NCBI GenBank assembly: GCA_027326105.1
Contig: DAHWFB010000081.1
Coordinates: forward strand, 1 to 62,392
Direction of reading: 5' to 3'
Origin: Acetobacteraceae bacterium
Lineage (GTDB): Bacteria; Pseudomonadota; Alphaproteobacteria; Acetobacterales; Acetobacteraceae
Length of the DNA stretch: 62,392 nt
A program made the position numbers and the translations under genes. Under the pieces are notes generated by a model. It had not been told where the DNA came from. It did not search any database and saw nothing but the letters and a program-made list of their open reading frames with translations. This document shows, one piece after another, positions 33,225 to 42,742 of this stretch. Within the stretch, counting starts at the first letter, position 1; each line of letters starts with the position of its first letter.

Positions 33225-34297
33225 GCACGGGCGAGACGCTGGCCACGCCGCAGCTGGAACTCGGCTTCTTCGGCCGCACGCTGAGCCTCTGGGTTCTCGC
33301 CTGCATTCTTGGTGGAATCGGGCTCGGCCGGTTCCTGCCCGGCGTGTTCCGGACCCTCGGTGCGGCCAGCGTGGCGCAGGTCAACCTGCCGATCGCGGCG
33401 CTGATCTGGCTCATGATCATCCCCATGCTGCTGCGGATCGACCCCGCCGCGCTCGCCGAGGTCGGTCGCCACTGGCGGGGGGTCGTGGTCACCGTCGGGG
33501 TGAACTGGCTGGTCAAGCCCTTCTCCATGGCACTGCTGGGCTGGATTTTCATTGGAATGCTCTTCCATCCGCTGCTGCCGGCGGGCGAAAGCAGCAGCAT
33601 CATCGCCGGTCTCATCCTGCTCGCCGCCGCCCCCTGCACCGCCATGGTCTTCGTCTGGTCCAACCTGGTCGGGGGGGAGCCGCTTTTCACCCTTTCGCAG
33701 GTGGCGCTGAACGACGCCATCATGGTGGTGGCGTTCGCGCCCATCGTCGGCCTGCTGCTCGGACTCTCCGCCATCACCGTGCCCTGGTCCACGCTGGCGG
33801 CCTCGGTGGCGCTCTATATCGTGGTGCCGCTGGTCCTTGCGCAGACCGCGCGGGTGCTTCTCTTGCGCGGTGGCGGCATGGCCACGCTCGGCCGCGCTCT
33901 CGCCACCCTCGGCCCGGTTTCGCTCGCGGCCCTGCTCGCGATGCTGGTCATCCTCTTCGGGCTGCAAGGCGAGGAGATCGTACGCCATCCCGCGCTGATC
34001 GCGTTGATCGCGGTGCCCATCGTGATCCAGGTCTATCTCAACGCAGGGATCGCCTATCTCGCCAACCGCGCGCTCGGCACCGCTTGGTGCGTCGCTGGAC
34101 CATCAGCGCTGATCGGCGCCTCCAACTTCTTCGAGCTTGCGGTCGCCGCCGCCATCGCGCTGTTCGGCTTCCGCTCCGGCGCGGCACTTGCGACGGTGGT
34201 GGGGGTGCTGGTCGAAGTGCCGGTGATGCTCTCCGTCGTCCACATTCTGCGGACGAGCCGGGTCTGGTATGAAGGCGGGGCTCGGGTCAGACCCTGA
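33221..34297 (+). CDS. arsB: ACR3 family arsenite efflux transporter
   Basis: 358-aa inner-membrane arsenite exporter (the Acr3 type, often labelled arsB or acr3) with about ten membrane helices. The conserved cysteine is in AAPCTAMVFVWS and the late helix has SNFFELAVAAAIALFG. The GTG start overlaps the arsRC stop by 4 nt, so sensor, reductase and pump are made from one mRNA. The 3' end overlaps the convergent sigma-54 activator gene by 11 bp. Confidence 0.94.
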   Translation: MSTGETLATPQLELGFFGRTLSLWVLACILGGIGLGRFLPGVFRTLGAASVAQVNLPIAALIWLMIIPMLLRIDPAALAEVGRHWRGVVVTVGVNWLVKPFSMALLGWIFIGMLFHPLLPAGESSSIIAGLILLAAAPCTAMVFVWSNLVGGEPLFTLSQVALNDAIMVVAFAPIVGLLLGLSAITVPWSTLAASVALYIVVPLVLAQTARVLLLRGGGMATLGRALATLGPVSLAALLAMLVILFGLQGEEIVRHPALIALIAVPIVIQVYLNAGIAYLANRALGTAWCVAGPSALIGASNFFELAVAAAIALFGFRSGAALATVVGVLVEVPVMLSVVHILRTSRVWYEGGARVRP

Positions 34298-36293
34298 TGC
34301 CGAAATATTTGGCCTTGCGATAGAGCGTACTGCGCGACACCCCGAGCGCGCGGGCGGCCAGCGCGATGTTGCCGCCAGCTTCGGCGACCGCGCGGGTGAT
34401 CGCTGCCTGCTCCACCGCCTCGAGCGCGGTGCCCGGCGCCTCTGCCGCGGCGGGCGGGTCTTCCGCCACCGGCAAGGCGGCGCGTGCCTCCTCGGCGCCC
34501 ACCTCGGTCCCGTCGGCAGCGAGCAGAAGACCCTCGATCACGTTGCGCAACTCCCGCACATTGCCCGGCCAGCCGTAGCCGCAGAGGGTCACCAATGCTG
34601 CCGGGCTCAGCCGGCGCCCGGGCACGAGGTGGCGGGCGGCGATCACCTCGTTGAAGTGAGCGGCGAGAAGTTCGATGTCCCCCTCGCGCGCGCGAAGCGG
34701 TGGCACGACGAGGCGGGTCGCGCTGATGCGATAGTAGAGATCGCGCCGGAAGCGCCCCGCCGCCACCTCGGCGCGCAGGTCGCGGTTGGTGAGCGCGAGC
34801 AGCCGCACCGCGACCCGCCGCGGCTGGGAATCCCCGAGGCGATAGACCACGCCCTCTTCGAGAACGCGCAGCAGCATAGGCTGGAGATCGAGCGGCAACT
34901 CGCCGATCTCGTCGAGGCAGAGCGTGCCTCCGTGGGCGAGCTCGAACCGTCCCGGCCTGCCCTCCACCGTCGCGCCGGTGAAGGCACCGCGGACATGGCC
35001 GAAGAGATCGCCCGCGATCAGCTCCGTCGCCACCGCACCGCAACTGAAGGCGATGAAGGGTGCGCCGTCCCCGGCCTCGCCGTGGATCGCGCGGGCGAAG
35101 AGTTCCTTGCCGACGCCGGTTTCGCCCTCGATCAGCACCGCGACCTGCCTGCCCACCAGGCGGCGGGCCCGCGCGATGGTATCGCGGATGGCGGGGCTCG
35201 CGCCGCGGACGGAAGCGAAGCCGCTGCGCGCGGGGTCGGCTTCGGAGGCGAAATCGGCGCTCCGGCCCACCATGGGGCGGGGGCGGGAGGGAATGACCAC
35301 GAGCCCGCCGATCGGCTCCCCGTCCATCACCACCGGGCTGAACCATTCCGGCCGCATCCCTTCGGGCAGACGCTCGGCGAGGCGCTCCAGCGGCACCGGC
35401 TCGCCGGGAACGCCCGCGAGACCGGGCAAGCGCTGGCCGAGGCGGACCAAGCCGCGCGCGCGCCCGGTGCAATGCACCAGCCGGCCGAAACGGTCGATCG
35501 CCATCAGCCCGCCCGCCGCATCTGCCGCCGAGACCCGATCGAGGCAGGCCTCGAGCAGCTCCATCCGCTCCCTCCGCCCGCGCTCGGCAAGCACCATCTC
35601 GATCTGCCGTGCTGTCGCCACCGCGAGCGTGAGGTTGTGACGCTGATAGGTGGACGGTGGGCCGGAGATGTCGACCACGCCCATCACCGTCCCGCTGACC
35701 GGATCCAGCACCGGCGAGGCGGCACAGGTCCAAGCCTTGATTCCCTCGCAGAAATGCTCGGCCGCGTGCACCTGGGCCGGGCGGGCGGTGGCGATGGCGG
35801 TACCGATGCCGTTGGTGCCGATGCTGCTCTCCCGCCAGTCTCCGCCGCGCATCAGATGGATGTCCTCGCCCTCTTCGAGGGTGCGCCGATCGCCCACCGC
35901 GTCGAGCACCACGCCGCAGGCGTTGGTGAGCAGCATGATGGAGCGCGAGCCGCCGAAAAGCTCGGCCGCGTCGGCGAAAATCCCGGCAGCCGCCGCGATG
36001 AGATCGCGATGGCGATGGCGGAGATCCTCGACCGCCGGCCCGCTGGCCGCGATCGGCGCGGCGCGGCCGGCCGGATTGATCCCGAGATGCTGGCTGCGCA
36101 TCCAGGAGGCGACGACGAAGTTGCGCAGCGGCGTCGCCGCTTGCGGCTCGCCGGTGAGGAAGCGCTCCCATGCCCGCATGGTGTCGCTGCCCTCCGCGGC
36201 GCGGCGGATCTGCGCGGCACCAAGCGCCGCCGGCGCCTCGAACGGGCGTCGTGGCGGCGGCATCCGCCCTGTCGGTCGCTCCTCGCCTCGCAT
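34287..36293 (-). CDS. Sigma-54-dependent transcriptional activator, AcoR type (first of two)
   Basis: 668-aa enhancer-binding protein. An N-terminal GAF-type sensor (SSIGTNGIGTAIA, CEGIKAWTCAASPV) is followed by a AAA+ domain with Walker A GETGVGKE (about residue 390) and the sigma-54 contact loop GAFTGA (about 434), then a Fis-type helix-turn-helix (NIALAARALGVSRSTLYRKAK). It lies 101 bp downstream of the chaperonin gene on the same strand, so it may be read with the prm operon and act on it. Ends 11 bp inside the convergent acr3 gene. Ligand unknown; an alkane, alcohol or ketone is plausible. Confidence 0.93.
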   Translation of the reverse strand: MRGEERPTGRMPPPRRPFEAPAALGAAQIRRAAEGSDTMRAWERFLTGEPQAATPLRNFVVASWMRSQHLGINPAGRAAPIAASGPAVEDLRHRHRDLIAAAAGIFADAAELFGGSRSIMLLTNACGVVLDAVGDRRTLEEGEDIHLMRGGDWRESSIGTNGIGTAIATARPAQVHAAEHFCEGIKAWTCAASPVLDPVSGTVMGVVDISGPPSTYQRHNLTLAVATARQIEMVLAERGRRERMELLEACLDRVSAADAAGGLMAIDRFGRLVHCTGRARGLVRLGQRLPGLAGVPGEPVPLERLAERLPEGMRPEWFSPVVMDGEPIGGLVVIPSRPRPMVGRSADFASEADPARSGFASVRGASPAIRDTIARARRLVGRQVAVLIEGETGVGKELFARAIHGEAGDGAPFIAFSCGAVATELIAGDLFGHVRGAFTGATVEGRPGRFELAHGGTLCLDEIGELPLDLQPMLLRVLEEGVVYRLGDSQPRRVAVRLLALTNRDLRAEVAAGRFRRDLYYRISATRLVVPPLRAREGDIELLAAHFNEVIAARHLVPGRRLSPAALVTLCGYGWPGNVRELRNVIEGLLLAADGTEVGAEEARAALPVAEDPPAAAEAPGTALEAVEQAAITRAVAEAGGNIALAARALGVSRSTLYRKAKYFGIRV

Positions 36294-36394
36294 CGCCCCC
36301 CCTTGGTCTTACCCGCACCGGCCGGGCCGGGCCGCACCGGGGAGCAATAGCCTAGGCGCTCCCGCCACCCGCGGCCAGCGTCATCGCCCGCGGG

Positions 36395-38035
36395 TCAGGC
36401 TCTGCCCAGCCGCTCCGCGCCACCACCGAGCGCCGGGCCGGCTGTCGGGTCGGCCATGCCGTCGCGCTTGTCGGCGATCAGCGTGTCGGTGGTAAGGATC
36501 AGCGCGGCGACCGAGGCGGCATTGCGCAGCGCGGTAGTGCTGACGCGGACCGGGTCGATGACCCCGGCGGCAACGAGATCGACCAACTCGCCTCGGCTCG
36601 CGTCCAGCCCGAAGCCAGCCGGCGACTGGGCGACGCGGGGGACGATCTCGCGGGGGTCTAAACCGCAATTGGCGGCGATGCAGGAGAGCGGCTGCGCGAG
36701 CGCCTGCTGCACCAGGGCGACCCCTTCGCGCTCGCTGCCCCCGACGCGCTCCATCACCACGCCGAGCCCGGGGGCAGCGTGCAGGAGGGCGGTGCCGCCG
36801 CCAGGAACCACCCCTTCGGCGATCGCGGCACGGGTAGCGTTGACCGCGTCCTCGATCAGTTGCGCCCGCCGCTTCTGCTCCACCGGGGTCGCCCCGCCGG
36901 CGAGAATCACCGCCGACCCGCCTGAAAGCTTGGCGAGGCGCGCTTCGAGCTTGTCGCGCTCGACATTGGGGGGCGCGAGCTCGAACTGCCGCGCGACCTG
37001 CTGCCGCCGCGCCGCCACCGCCGCGCTGTCGCCGCCGCCGCCGCTGATCACCGTCTGGTTGGCGGAGATGCGCACCTGGCGCGCCCGCCCGAGGTCGCGG
37101 GGCAGTGCCCCGGCGATGCTGCCGCCGAGGTCGCGCGCGATCACCCGCCCGCCGGTGACGATCGCGATGTCTTCGAGCATGGCTTTGCGCCAATGGCCAT
37201 ATTCGGGGGGATGGATCGCCGCGACCGGAGGCAACCCGCGGTCGCGCCGGCCGAGGAGGGCGATGACGGCGGCAGGAGCCACCTCCTCGGCGATGATCAG
37301 CAGCGGGCGGGGATCACCAGCCACCAGCGTCTCGATCGCCGCCACATCCGCGGCGTCGGCGAGCTTGAGGTCGGTCATGACCACGAAAGGATCCTCGAGC
37401 ACCACCTGCATCTTCTCGATGTCGGTGACCATGTGGTGCGAGAGATAGCCGCGGTCGAAGGCCATGCCGTCCAGCACTTCCAGCAGGGTCTCCACCGTGG
37501 TGCTGAGTTCCACCGAGATGACGCCGTCCGGGCCGATCCGTTCGAGCGCCTCGGCGACAAGATCCCCGGTCGCCGCATCGTTGGCGGCGATGCGCGCGAC
37601 CGCCCGGGTCTCCACCCCGTTGCCGAGCGGGCGCGCGGCGCGCCGCAACGCTGCCACCACCTCCGTCACGCCAAGGTCGAGCCCGCGTACGAGATCGATG
37701 GGGTTGGCGCCGCCGGCCAGCCGCTCGAGCCCCAGCTGGACCAGCGCATCGGCGAGCACCGTCGCCGTGGTGGTGCCGTCACCGGCGACTTCGTTGGTCT
37801 GTTTCGATACCTCGCGCAGCACCTGCGCGCCCATGTTCTCGAACGGATCATCGAGTTCGATTTCCTGCGCGATGCTCACGCCGTCCCGGGAGATGATGGG
37901 CGTGCCGACCGGCCGGTCGATGATCGCGTTCATTCCTTTGGGGCCGAGCGTGCCGCGCACCGCGCGCGCGAGCTTCGCCACGCCCCGCCCCAGCGCCGCG
38001 CGCGCCGCCCCGTCATGCAGTAGGATCTTGGCCAT
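36395..38035 (-). CDS. prmG: GroEL-like chaperonin of the monooxygenase cluster (MmoG/MimG/PrmG type)
   Basis: 546-aa type-I chaperonin homologue. The ATPase motif GDGTTTATVL, the catalytic-aspartate region IEDAVNATRAAI and VVPGGGTALL are kept, but the usual GGM-rich tail is replaced and no groES accompanies it. Such dedicated chaperonins sit in soluble methane, propane and acetone/phenol monooxygenase clusters and are needed for production of active hydroxylase in mycobacteria. The ATG at 38035 gives the canonical MAKILLHDG start. The gene is co-oriented with prmABCD. Confidence 0.9.
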   Translation of the reverse strand: MAKILLHDGAARAALGRGVAKLARAVRGTLGPKGMNAIIDRPVGTPIISRDGVSIAQEIELDDPFENMGAQVLREVSKQTNEVAGDGTTTATVLADALVQLGLERLAGGANPIDLVRGLDLGVTEVVAALRRAARPLGNGVETRAVARIAANDAATGDLVAEALERIGPDGVISVELSTTVETLLEVLDGMAFDRGYLSHHMVTDIEKMQVVLEDPFVVMTDLKLADAADVAAIETLVAGDPRPLLIIAEEVAPAAVIALLGRRDRGLPPVAAIHPPEYGHWRKAMLEDIAIVTGGRVIARDLGGSIAGALPRDLGRARQVRISANQTVISGGGGDSAAVAARRQQVARQFELAPPNVERDKLEARLAKLSGGSAVILAGGATPVEQKRRAQLIEDAVNATRAAIAEGVVPGGGTALLHAAPGLGVVMERVGGSEREGVALVQQALAQPLSCIAANCGLDPREIVPRVAQSPAGFGLDASRGELVDLVAAGVIDPVRVSTTALRNAASVAALILTTDTLIADKRDGMADPTAGPALGGGAERLGRA

Positions 38036-38120
38036 TCGTTCCGCTCTCCCTCGTTTCCCGCCGCCGGCCGCGGTGTTCGTGGCCGTTCTCCAGCCGCGCC
38101 GCCGGCCGTGCAAAGACCCC

Positions 38121-38957
38121 CTACCGCTGCGGCACGGCCGCTGCCCGTTCGTGCACCGCGGCACGCAGGAAATCGACGAACGAAGGCTCGCGCGACGAAT
38201 CCATCACCCCCCCCGGAGCCGGCTCGCTCATTCCAGCGGCGCGGCAGGAGTCCTCGCCGTAGCGTGCCGCCAGGAGGCCGCGGCACAGCGCGCCGTTGAA
38301 CTCCCCGTTGACCGCGACACGGCGGCAGGCGCGCAGATGTGCCGCCAGCCCGTCCACCGCGATCGGCTCGCCCTTCCCATCGACAAAGGCGGGATCGGCC
38401 AAACCCGCAGCGCCAGCGATCGCGCGCTTCTCGAGATAGCGGGCGCGAAGCAGATCGCCGCCAGCATCGAGCGGCATCCGCCGCAAGGACGCGAGATCGA
38501 GTCCGAGAATGCTCTCGGCGTCCACGCCCGCCGCCCGGAGATGCTCGATGAGCGCAAGCTGGCGGCGCTGGAACGCTTTCATGGTGAAGATTCGCCGCAC
38601 TTCGGCAAGGTCATCGTTCGCCTCGGCACCGAAAGCTTCACGGAAGGAGAGCCCCTCCGCCATGCCGCGGTTGACCGCCTCGGCGTACATATGCTCGTCA
38701 AGCACCACCCGCACGCCGCGCACCCACGCGGCGCCGAACGCGGCCGCGCGCATGTCCTCGGCCATCATGAAGGCGAAGTTGGCGGCGCACCAATAGGTCG
38801 GCAAGCGGAAGCCGATCTCGACGTCGCCCTCCGCACTCACCCTGATTGCGGTGACGAACCCGAGTTCCGTGACCGGCTCATCGAGCTCCGGGTCGCTCAC
38901 CGTCGCCAGCAGGGCACGAATCTCGTCCTCGCGCCCAGGCAGTTGCTGCGCCGCCAT
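38121..38957 (-). CDS. Iron-sulfur cluster assembly-type (DUF59/MIP18 N-terminal) protein of the monooxygenase cluster
   Basis: 278-aa protein. Residues about 10-95 resemble the MIP18/PaaD metal-sulfur assembly fold (VSDPELDEPVTELGFV, VEIGFRLPTYWCAANFAF with C57). The rest is an all-helical region with no motif I recognise (ILGLDLASLRRMPLD, CRRVAVNGEFNGALC). It starts 5 nt after the amidohydrolase stop. Homologues occur beside prm-type clusters, so a role in loading iron or the reductase cluster is likely but inferred. Confidence 0.75.
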   Translation of the reverse strand: MAAQQLPGREDEIRALLATVSDPELDEPVTELGFVTAIRVSAEGDVEIGFRLPTYWCAANFAFMMAEDMRAAAFGAAWVRGVRVVLDEHMYAEAVNRGMAEGLSFREAFGAEANDDLAEVRRIFTMKAFQRRQLALIEHLRAAGVDAESILGLDLASLRRMPLDAGGDLLRARYLEKRAIAGAAGLADPAFVDGKGEPIAVDGLAAHLRACRRVAVNGEFNGALCRGLLAARYGEDSCRAAGMSEPAPGGVMDSSREPSFVDFLRAAVHERAAAVPQR

Positions 38958-38962
38958 CGCCG

Positions 38963-39985
38963 CTACTCCGCCGCGACCCGGCTCGCACTCGCCGCGAGCT
39001 TCTTGCGCTGCGCGGCGACATCGATGCCGTAGAGCCGCGCCGCGTTCAGTCCGAGGATCTTCCTCTTGGCCTCGAGCGTGAGATCGACACCGGTCTCGCG
39101 CTTCACCTCGTCGGGAAGCTCGAACGCCATGAACTTGTCGATCAACCAGCGCGGTGTCCAGATGCCGTAGTCGCTGCCGAACAGCAGCTTGTCCGGCCCG
39201 ATCCAGAACAGCAGCTCGGAGATGACATGGGCGAAATAGCCGGGCCGCGTGTGGATGAAGGGCAGCGCCACCGCGAGGCCGCCGTAGACATTGCTCTCCT
39301 GCGTCGCGATCCAGCAGAAATCGTCCAAACGGGGCAGGCCGCAGTGCTCGACGATGAAGTTGAGGTTCGGAAAGCTGGTGGCGGCATCATCGATGTCTGC
39401 AACATCGAACGCGTCCCGGTTGAGCGGGATGATGGTCGGCCCTTTGTGGACGTGGATGTTGACGATACCGAGCTTCTCGCAATGTTCGAGATAGCGCTGC
39501 GCCCAGGGGTCGGTGAGCTTCCACCCCTTGCTCTCGCCCTTCCACTCCGCGGTGTAGAGCTTCACACCCTTGATCTTGAAGGTCTCGGCCAGAGCGGAGA
39601 GCGCCTCGAGCCCGCCCTCCCCGTCGCGCGGATCGAAGGCGCCGTTGAGAATGAAGCGGTCCGGGTGGCGCTGCTTCATCACCGCGTTCTGCTCGGTGGT
39701 GTTGAAGCCGCGAGTGTAGAAGTCCTTGAGGTAGGTGGGCTGGAGAATCGCCATGTCGTCGTAGCCATCCACGAACAGGTCGTGGTACATCGCTTCCGGA
39801 CCATAGTTCTCGAACTTGTCTTTCGGCCAGCGATTCTCGGCCGGGCTCAGATTGGTGTGGTAGGCATAAAAACAGTCGATGAATTGCTTTCCATGGATGT
39901 TTTTGTGATTGTCCGGGGCGGCGTCCCACATGTGGGTATGGCCGTCGATCACGAAAATCTCTTCTCCGCTTGCCGTCTTGTACAT
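38963..39985 (-). CDS. Amidohydrolase family protein of the propane monooxygenase cluster
   Basis: 340-aa TIM-barrel metallohydrolase (amidohydrolase-2 type). Metal-binding motifs are HTHMW near residue 16, HVHKG and EHCGLP in the middle, and the catalytic aspartate in LLFGSDYG. An amidohydrolase follows the coupling-protein gene in many propane-monooxygenase operons; its reaction there is unknown. The ATG at 39985 follows GGGAGA; upstream extension to 40066 has no conserved sequence. Gap to prmD is 81 bp. Confidence 0.88.
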   Translation of the reverse strand: MYKTASGEEIFVIDGHTHMWDAAPDNHKNIHGKQFIDCFYAYHTNLSPAENRWPKDKFENYGPEAMYHDLFVDGYDDMAILQPTYLKDFYTRGFNTTEQNAVMKQRHPDRFILNGAFDPRDGEGGLEALSALAETFKIKGVKLYTAEWKGESKGWKLTDPWAQRYLEHCEKLGIVNIHVHKGPTIIPLNRDAFDVADIDDAATSFPNLNFIVEHCGLPRLDDFCWIATQESNVYGGLAVALPFIHTRPGYFAHVISELLFWIGPDKLLFGSDYGIWTPRWLIDKFMAFELPDEVKRETGVDLTLEAKRKILGLNAARLYGIDVAAQRKKLAASASRVAAE

Positions 39986-40066
39986 TTCGTTCTCCCAGGT
40001 TTCTTTGCGCCAGCCGCCCCACCGGACCGACCGCGGAGCGACCCGCGGCCGCTTCCGGCCTCGCAT

Positions 40067-40420
40067 TCAGATATAGGCCATCACGTCGTCCATGTTGCCG
40101 AACAGCACCACGGTATTGTCGTCCACCATCACCATGCGTCCATAATGGGTCGAGGTCGAGATCTCGAACAGGTGCGGCGTCATTTCCCGACCCAGCGCCT
40201 CGCTGATCTCGTCCATCTTGAATTCGATCTTGCCTTCCCCGTCGATGCGGATCATCGCCGGCAGGTACGTCACCGTGATGCCGGGCTTCTGGTGCATCAC
40301 TTCGGCGATGCAGCGCGCTTCCACGCTATCGTTCATCGTCACGCCGCACTCGTGGGAGATGGTGTCCTCGAACCGCACCTCGTCCATCGACTTGAAGATG
40401 TTATCCGCACTGTGAGCCAT
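40067..40420 (-). CDS. prmD: Monooxygenase coupling/effector protein (MmoB/PrmD family)
   Basis: 117-aa cofactor-free regulatory protein that binds the hydroxylase and gates oxygen activation. The MmoB/DmpM core is visible in MNDSVEARCIAEVMHQKPGITVTYLPAMIRIDGEGKIEF. The ATG at 40420 is 40 nt after prmC. Fourth gene of the alpha-reductase-beta-coupling order typical of group-5 (propane/THF) soluble diiron monooxygenases. Confidence 0.92.
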   Translation of the reverse strand: MAHSADNIFKSMDEVRFEDTISHECGVTMNDSVEARCIAEVMHQKPGITVTYLPAMIRIDGEGKIEFKMDEISEALGREMTPHLFEISTSTHYGRMVMVDDNTVVLFGNMDDVMAYI

Positions 40421-40460
40421 CGCGGTCGTTCTCCTTCTGGTTTGCGTTGTGCTGCCCGGA

Positions 40461-41546
40461 TCAGCCGGCGGACAGGGCGCGCATGTCGAGCCCGATCTCG
40501 GAGCCGATGGCGCGGATTCGGTTGATGGCCTGCCCAAGCGCATCGTTGAATTGCGCCACCTTGACCCGCGGCATCGACCACACCGGCTGCAGCTGGTTGG
40601 CTGCGTCGCGCGCCAGAGCCCCATGCTTGTTCAGCCAGGCATCGAAGACGCCATGGTTGTGGGTGGCGTGCGCGGGATCACGCGCGAGCATATGGAACAG
40701 TTCGACCGCGTTGGCGAGGTTGCGCTCGTAGTCCCCCTCCGCCGCCGAAACCACCGCCGGCGTGATGAAGTCGTTCTGCGCCGCCGCCATCTGCATGACG
40801 AACCCGCTGCGGAACAATTCACCCACCAGGGGCTCGAACACCAGATTGGTGGCAAAATACTGCTCCAGATAGTCGTCGGCCCCCATGATGGCCTCGATGG
40901 CCCGGCGGGTACCCTGCCAGATCGGGTCGTTCAGCCAATGCTCCTTGCCGGCGTCGTTGTCGAAGCCTTCGATGTCAAGCCCGATCTCGCTGAGATAGAG
41001 GATGAGATCCTGGGCGAAGCGCAGCTTGTACGATGAATTGGTCAGAATCGCGTTGTTGATCATCTGGGTATAGCCGTAGCGCTGGGCCTGCATCGTCGAT
41101 GTACCCAGGCCGAACTCGGCGTGCTTGTAGGCGCCGACATGGTCCTGCAGCACCTTCACCCAGGCCTTGTCGAACCGCTGCGGCGCACCCGAGCGCCGTC
41201 CGTTGTCGATCACGTTCTTGAGCATGCCGACAATGGTGGATTGGCGCTGGTAATGGGTCCGTTCCCACTCCTGATCGACGGCACGGAACTTGTGCCAGTC
41301 ACTGCTCCTGGCGGCTGTCCAATTCTCGGAATAGGTCGGCGTGCCGTCGGCGAAGGAGATGATCCAATCCTGCAGCAGATACCTCTTGGGATCAGGCTGC
41401 ACGTCGACTGTCATATCCTCGTAATGCGTTGCCTTGCGGCCCTTCGGCTCGAAGTAGTTGTATTTCCGGCTCTCCCATCCCGGAAACCGGGCGGCGCCCG
41501 CCGCACCTGACTTCACCGGTAAACCCTGCTGTGTCGCTGCACTCAT
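40461..41546 (-). CDS. prmC: Propane-type monooxygenase hydroxylase small (beta) subunit
   Basis: 361-aa helical partner of PrmA, structurally related to it but without iron. Family features include KYNYFEPKGRKATHYEDMTV at the N terminus, the EWERTHYQRQ helix and AEFGLGTSTMQAQRYG. The ATG at 41546 has AAGGAG upstream; an in-frame ATG at 41579 adds 11 residues without support. Length agrees with group-5 beta subunits. Confidence 0.94.
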   Translation of the reverse strand: MSAATQQGLPVKSGAAGAARFPGWESRKYNYFEPKGRKATHYEDMTVDVQPDPKRYLLQDWIISFADGTPTYSENWTAARSSDWHKFRAVDQEWERTHYQRQSTIVGMLKNVIDNGRRSGAPQRFDKAWVKVLQDHVGAYKHAEFGLGTSTMQAQRYGYTQMINNAILTNSSYKLRFAQDLILYLSEIGLDIEGFDNDAGKEHWLNDPIWQGTRRAIEAIMGADDYLEQYFATNLVFEPLVGELFRSGFVMQMAAAQNDFITPAVVSAAEGDYERNLANAVELFHMLARDPAHATHNHGVFDAWLNKHGALARDAANQLQPVWSMPRVKVAQFNDALGQAINRIRAIGSEIGLDMRALSAG

Positions 41547-41620
41547 CGTGTTTCGCTCCTTATTGCACCATTGCTGCAAACCTGGTCTTGCCGGCTCCTG
41601 CCCGCGTCGCGCCGAGTTGA

Positions 41621-42661
41621 TCAGCGCACTGCCTGGGTAAACTTGTCGAAATAGATCCGCTCCGGCTCCACCCCAGCCATCTGCAGAACCGGCAGCACCG
41701 CGTCGATCATCGGCGGAGGACCGCAGGAATAGGCATCGATCTCGCCATCCAGCCCTTCCGCGCCGAGCATGCGCTTTACGACGTCGTGGATGAAGCCGCT
41801 TTCTCCCGTCCAGTCCTCCTCCGGCCCCGCGTGCGAGAGCGCCGGGATGAAGCGGAAGTCTTCAAGCTCGGTCTCCATCTCTGCGAAGCGATCGAGATAG
41901 AAAAGATCGCGCCGCGTGCGGGCTCCGTAGAAAAAGCGCACCGCTCGCTTTTCTCCGCTTTCGACATGATCCCGCAGGATCGACAGCAGCGGCGACATTC
42001 CCGAGCCGCCACCAACGAGCACCAGCGGGCCGGGATGGCCCTCCCGCCGGAAGCAGGTTCCGTAGGGGCCCTTCACGATGAGCCGATCGCCCGGAGCCAG
42101 GCCGCCGTCGAGGCGGGAAGAAAAGGCTCCGTCGGGATATTTCTTCAGGATGAACTCCAGACTCCTGCCACCGCGCGGCGGATTGGCCATCGAGAAGGAG
42201 CGCGTGATGCCGGTTTCCGGAAGCGTGATATCGACATATTGCCCCGCCCAGAAGCGCAGCGGTGCCGCGAGTTCGATCTCCAGCCGCCGGATGTCATGGG
42301 TCAGCGCCTCGATCCCCAGCAGCCGGGCTTCGTATTCCTTCACCGGGATGGAGCGCCGCAGCAGATCCTCGTCGTAGTTCAGAAGCTCGATGGTGAGATC
42401 ACTGTACGCGTGCGTGCGGCAGAGCAGGATATGATCGGTTTCACGCTCATAGTCAGGAAGCGCGAAGGTGGAGTATTTCAGAAGTTCGACGTCGCCTTCG
42501 AGCAGGCGGGACTTGCAGCTGCTGCACTGGCCCTCCTTGCAGCCGTGCATCACCGCGATGCCCTGGCGGAACGCGGCCTCGAGCACGGTCTCCCCCTCTG
42601 CCACCTCCATTTCGACGCCAACCGGCTCGAAACGGACCCTGTAGGATTGCGCGTCGGCCAT
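41621..42661 (-). CDS. prmB: Propane-type monooxygenase reductase (2Fe-2S, FAD, NAD(P)H)
   Basis: 346-aa electron-transfer flavoprotein. An N-terminal plant-type ferredoxin domain has C41, C46, C49 and C81 as cluster ligands. A ferredoxin-reductase FAD domain (RSFS at 154-157, then MANPP) and an NAD-binding domain (VLVGGGSGMSPLLS, ending in YSCGPPPMIDA and a C-terminal FDKF) follow. It passes electrons from NAD(P)H to the diiron site of PrmA. 81 bp separate it from prmA. Confidence 0.95.
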   Translation of the reverse strand: MADAQSYRVRFEPVGVEMEVAEGETVLEAAFRQGIAVMHGCKEGQCSSCKSRLLEGDVELLKYSTFALPDYERETDHILLCRTHAYSDLTIELLNYDEDLLRRSIPVKEYEARLLGIEALTHDIRRLEIELAAPLRFWAGQYVDITLPETGITRSFSMANPPRGGRSLEFILKKYPDGAFSSRLDGGLAPGDRLIVKGPYGTCFRREGHPGPLVLVGGGSGMSPLLSILRDHVESGEKRAVRFFYGARTRRDLFYLDRFAEMETELEDFRFIPALSHAGPEEDWTGESGFIHDVVKRMLGAEGLDGEIDAYSCGPPPMIDAVLPVLQMAGVEPERIYFDKFTQAVR

Positions 42662-42742
42662 ATCTGGCCCTCTCCTTGCGTTCTGGCCGGCTGGGAAAGC
42701 CGGGGGCCGGCGCGTGGCCGACCCCCGCGAGTTGGATCGAGG

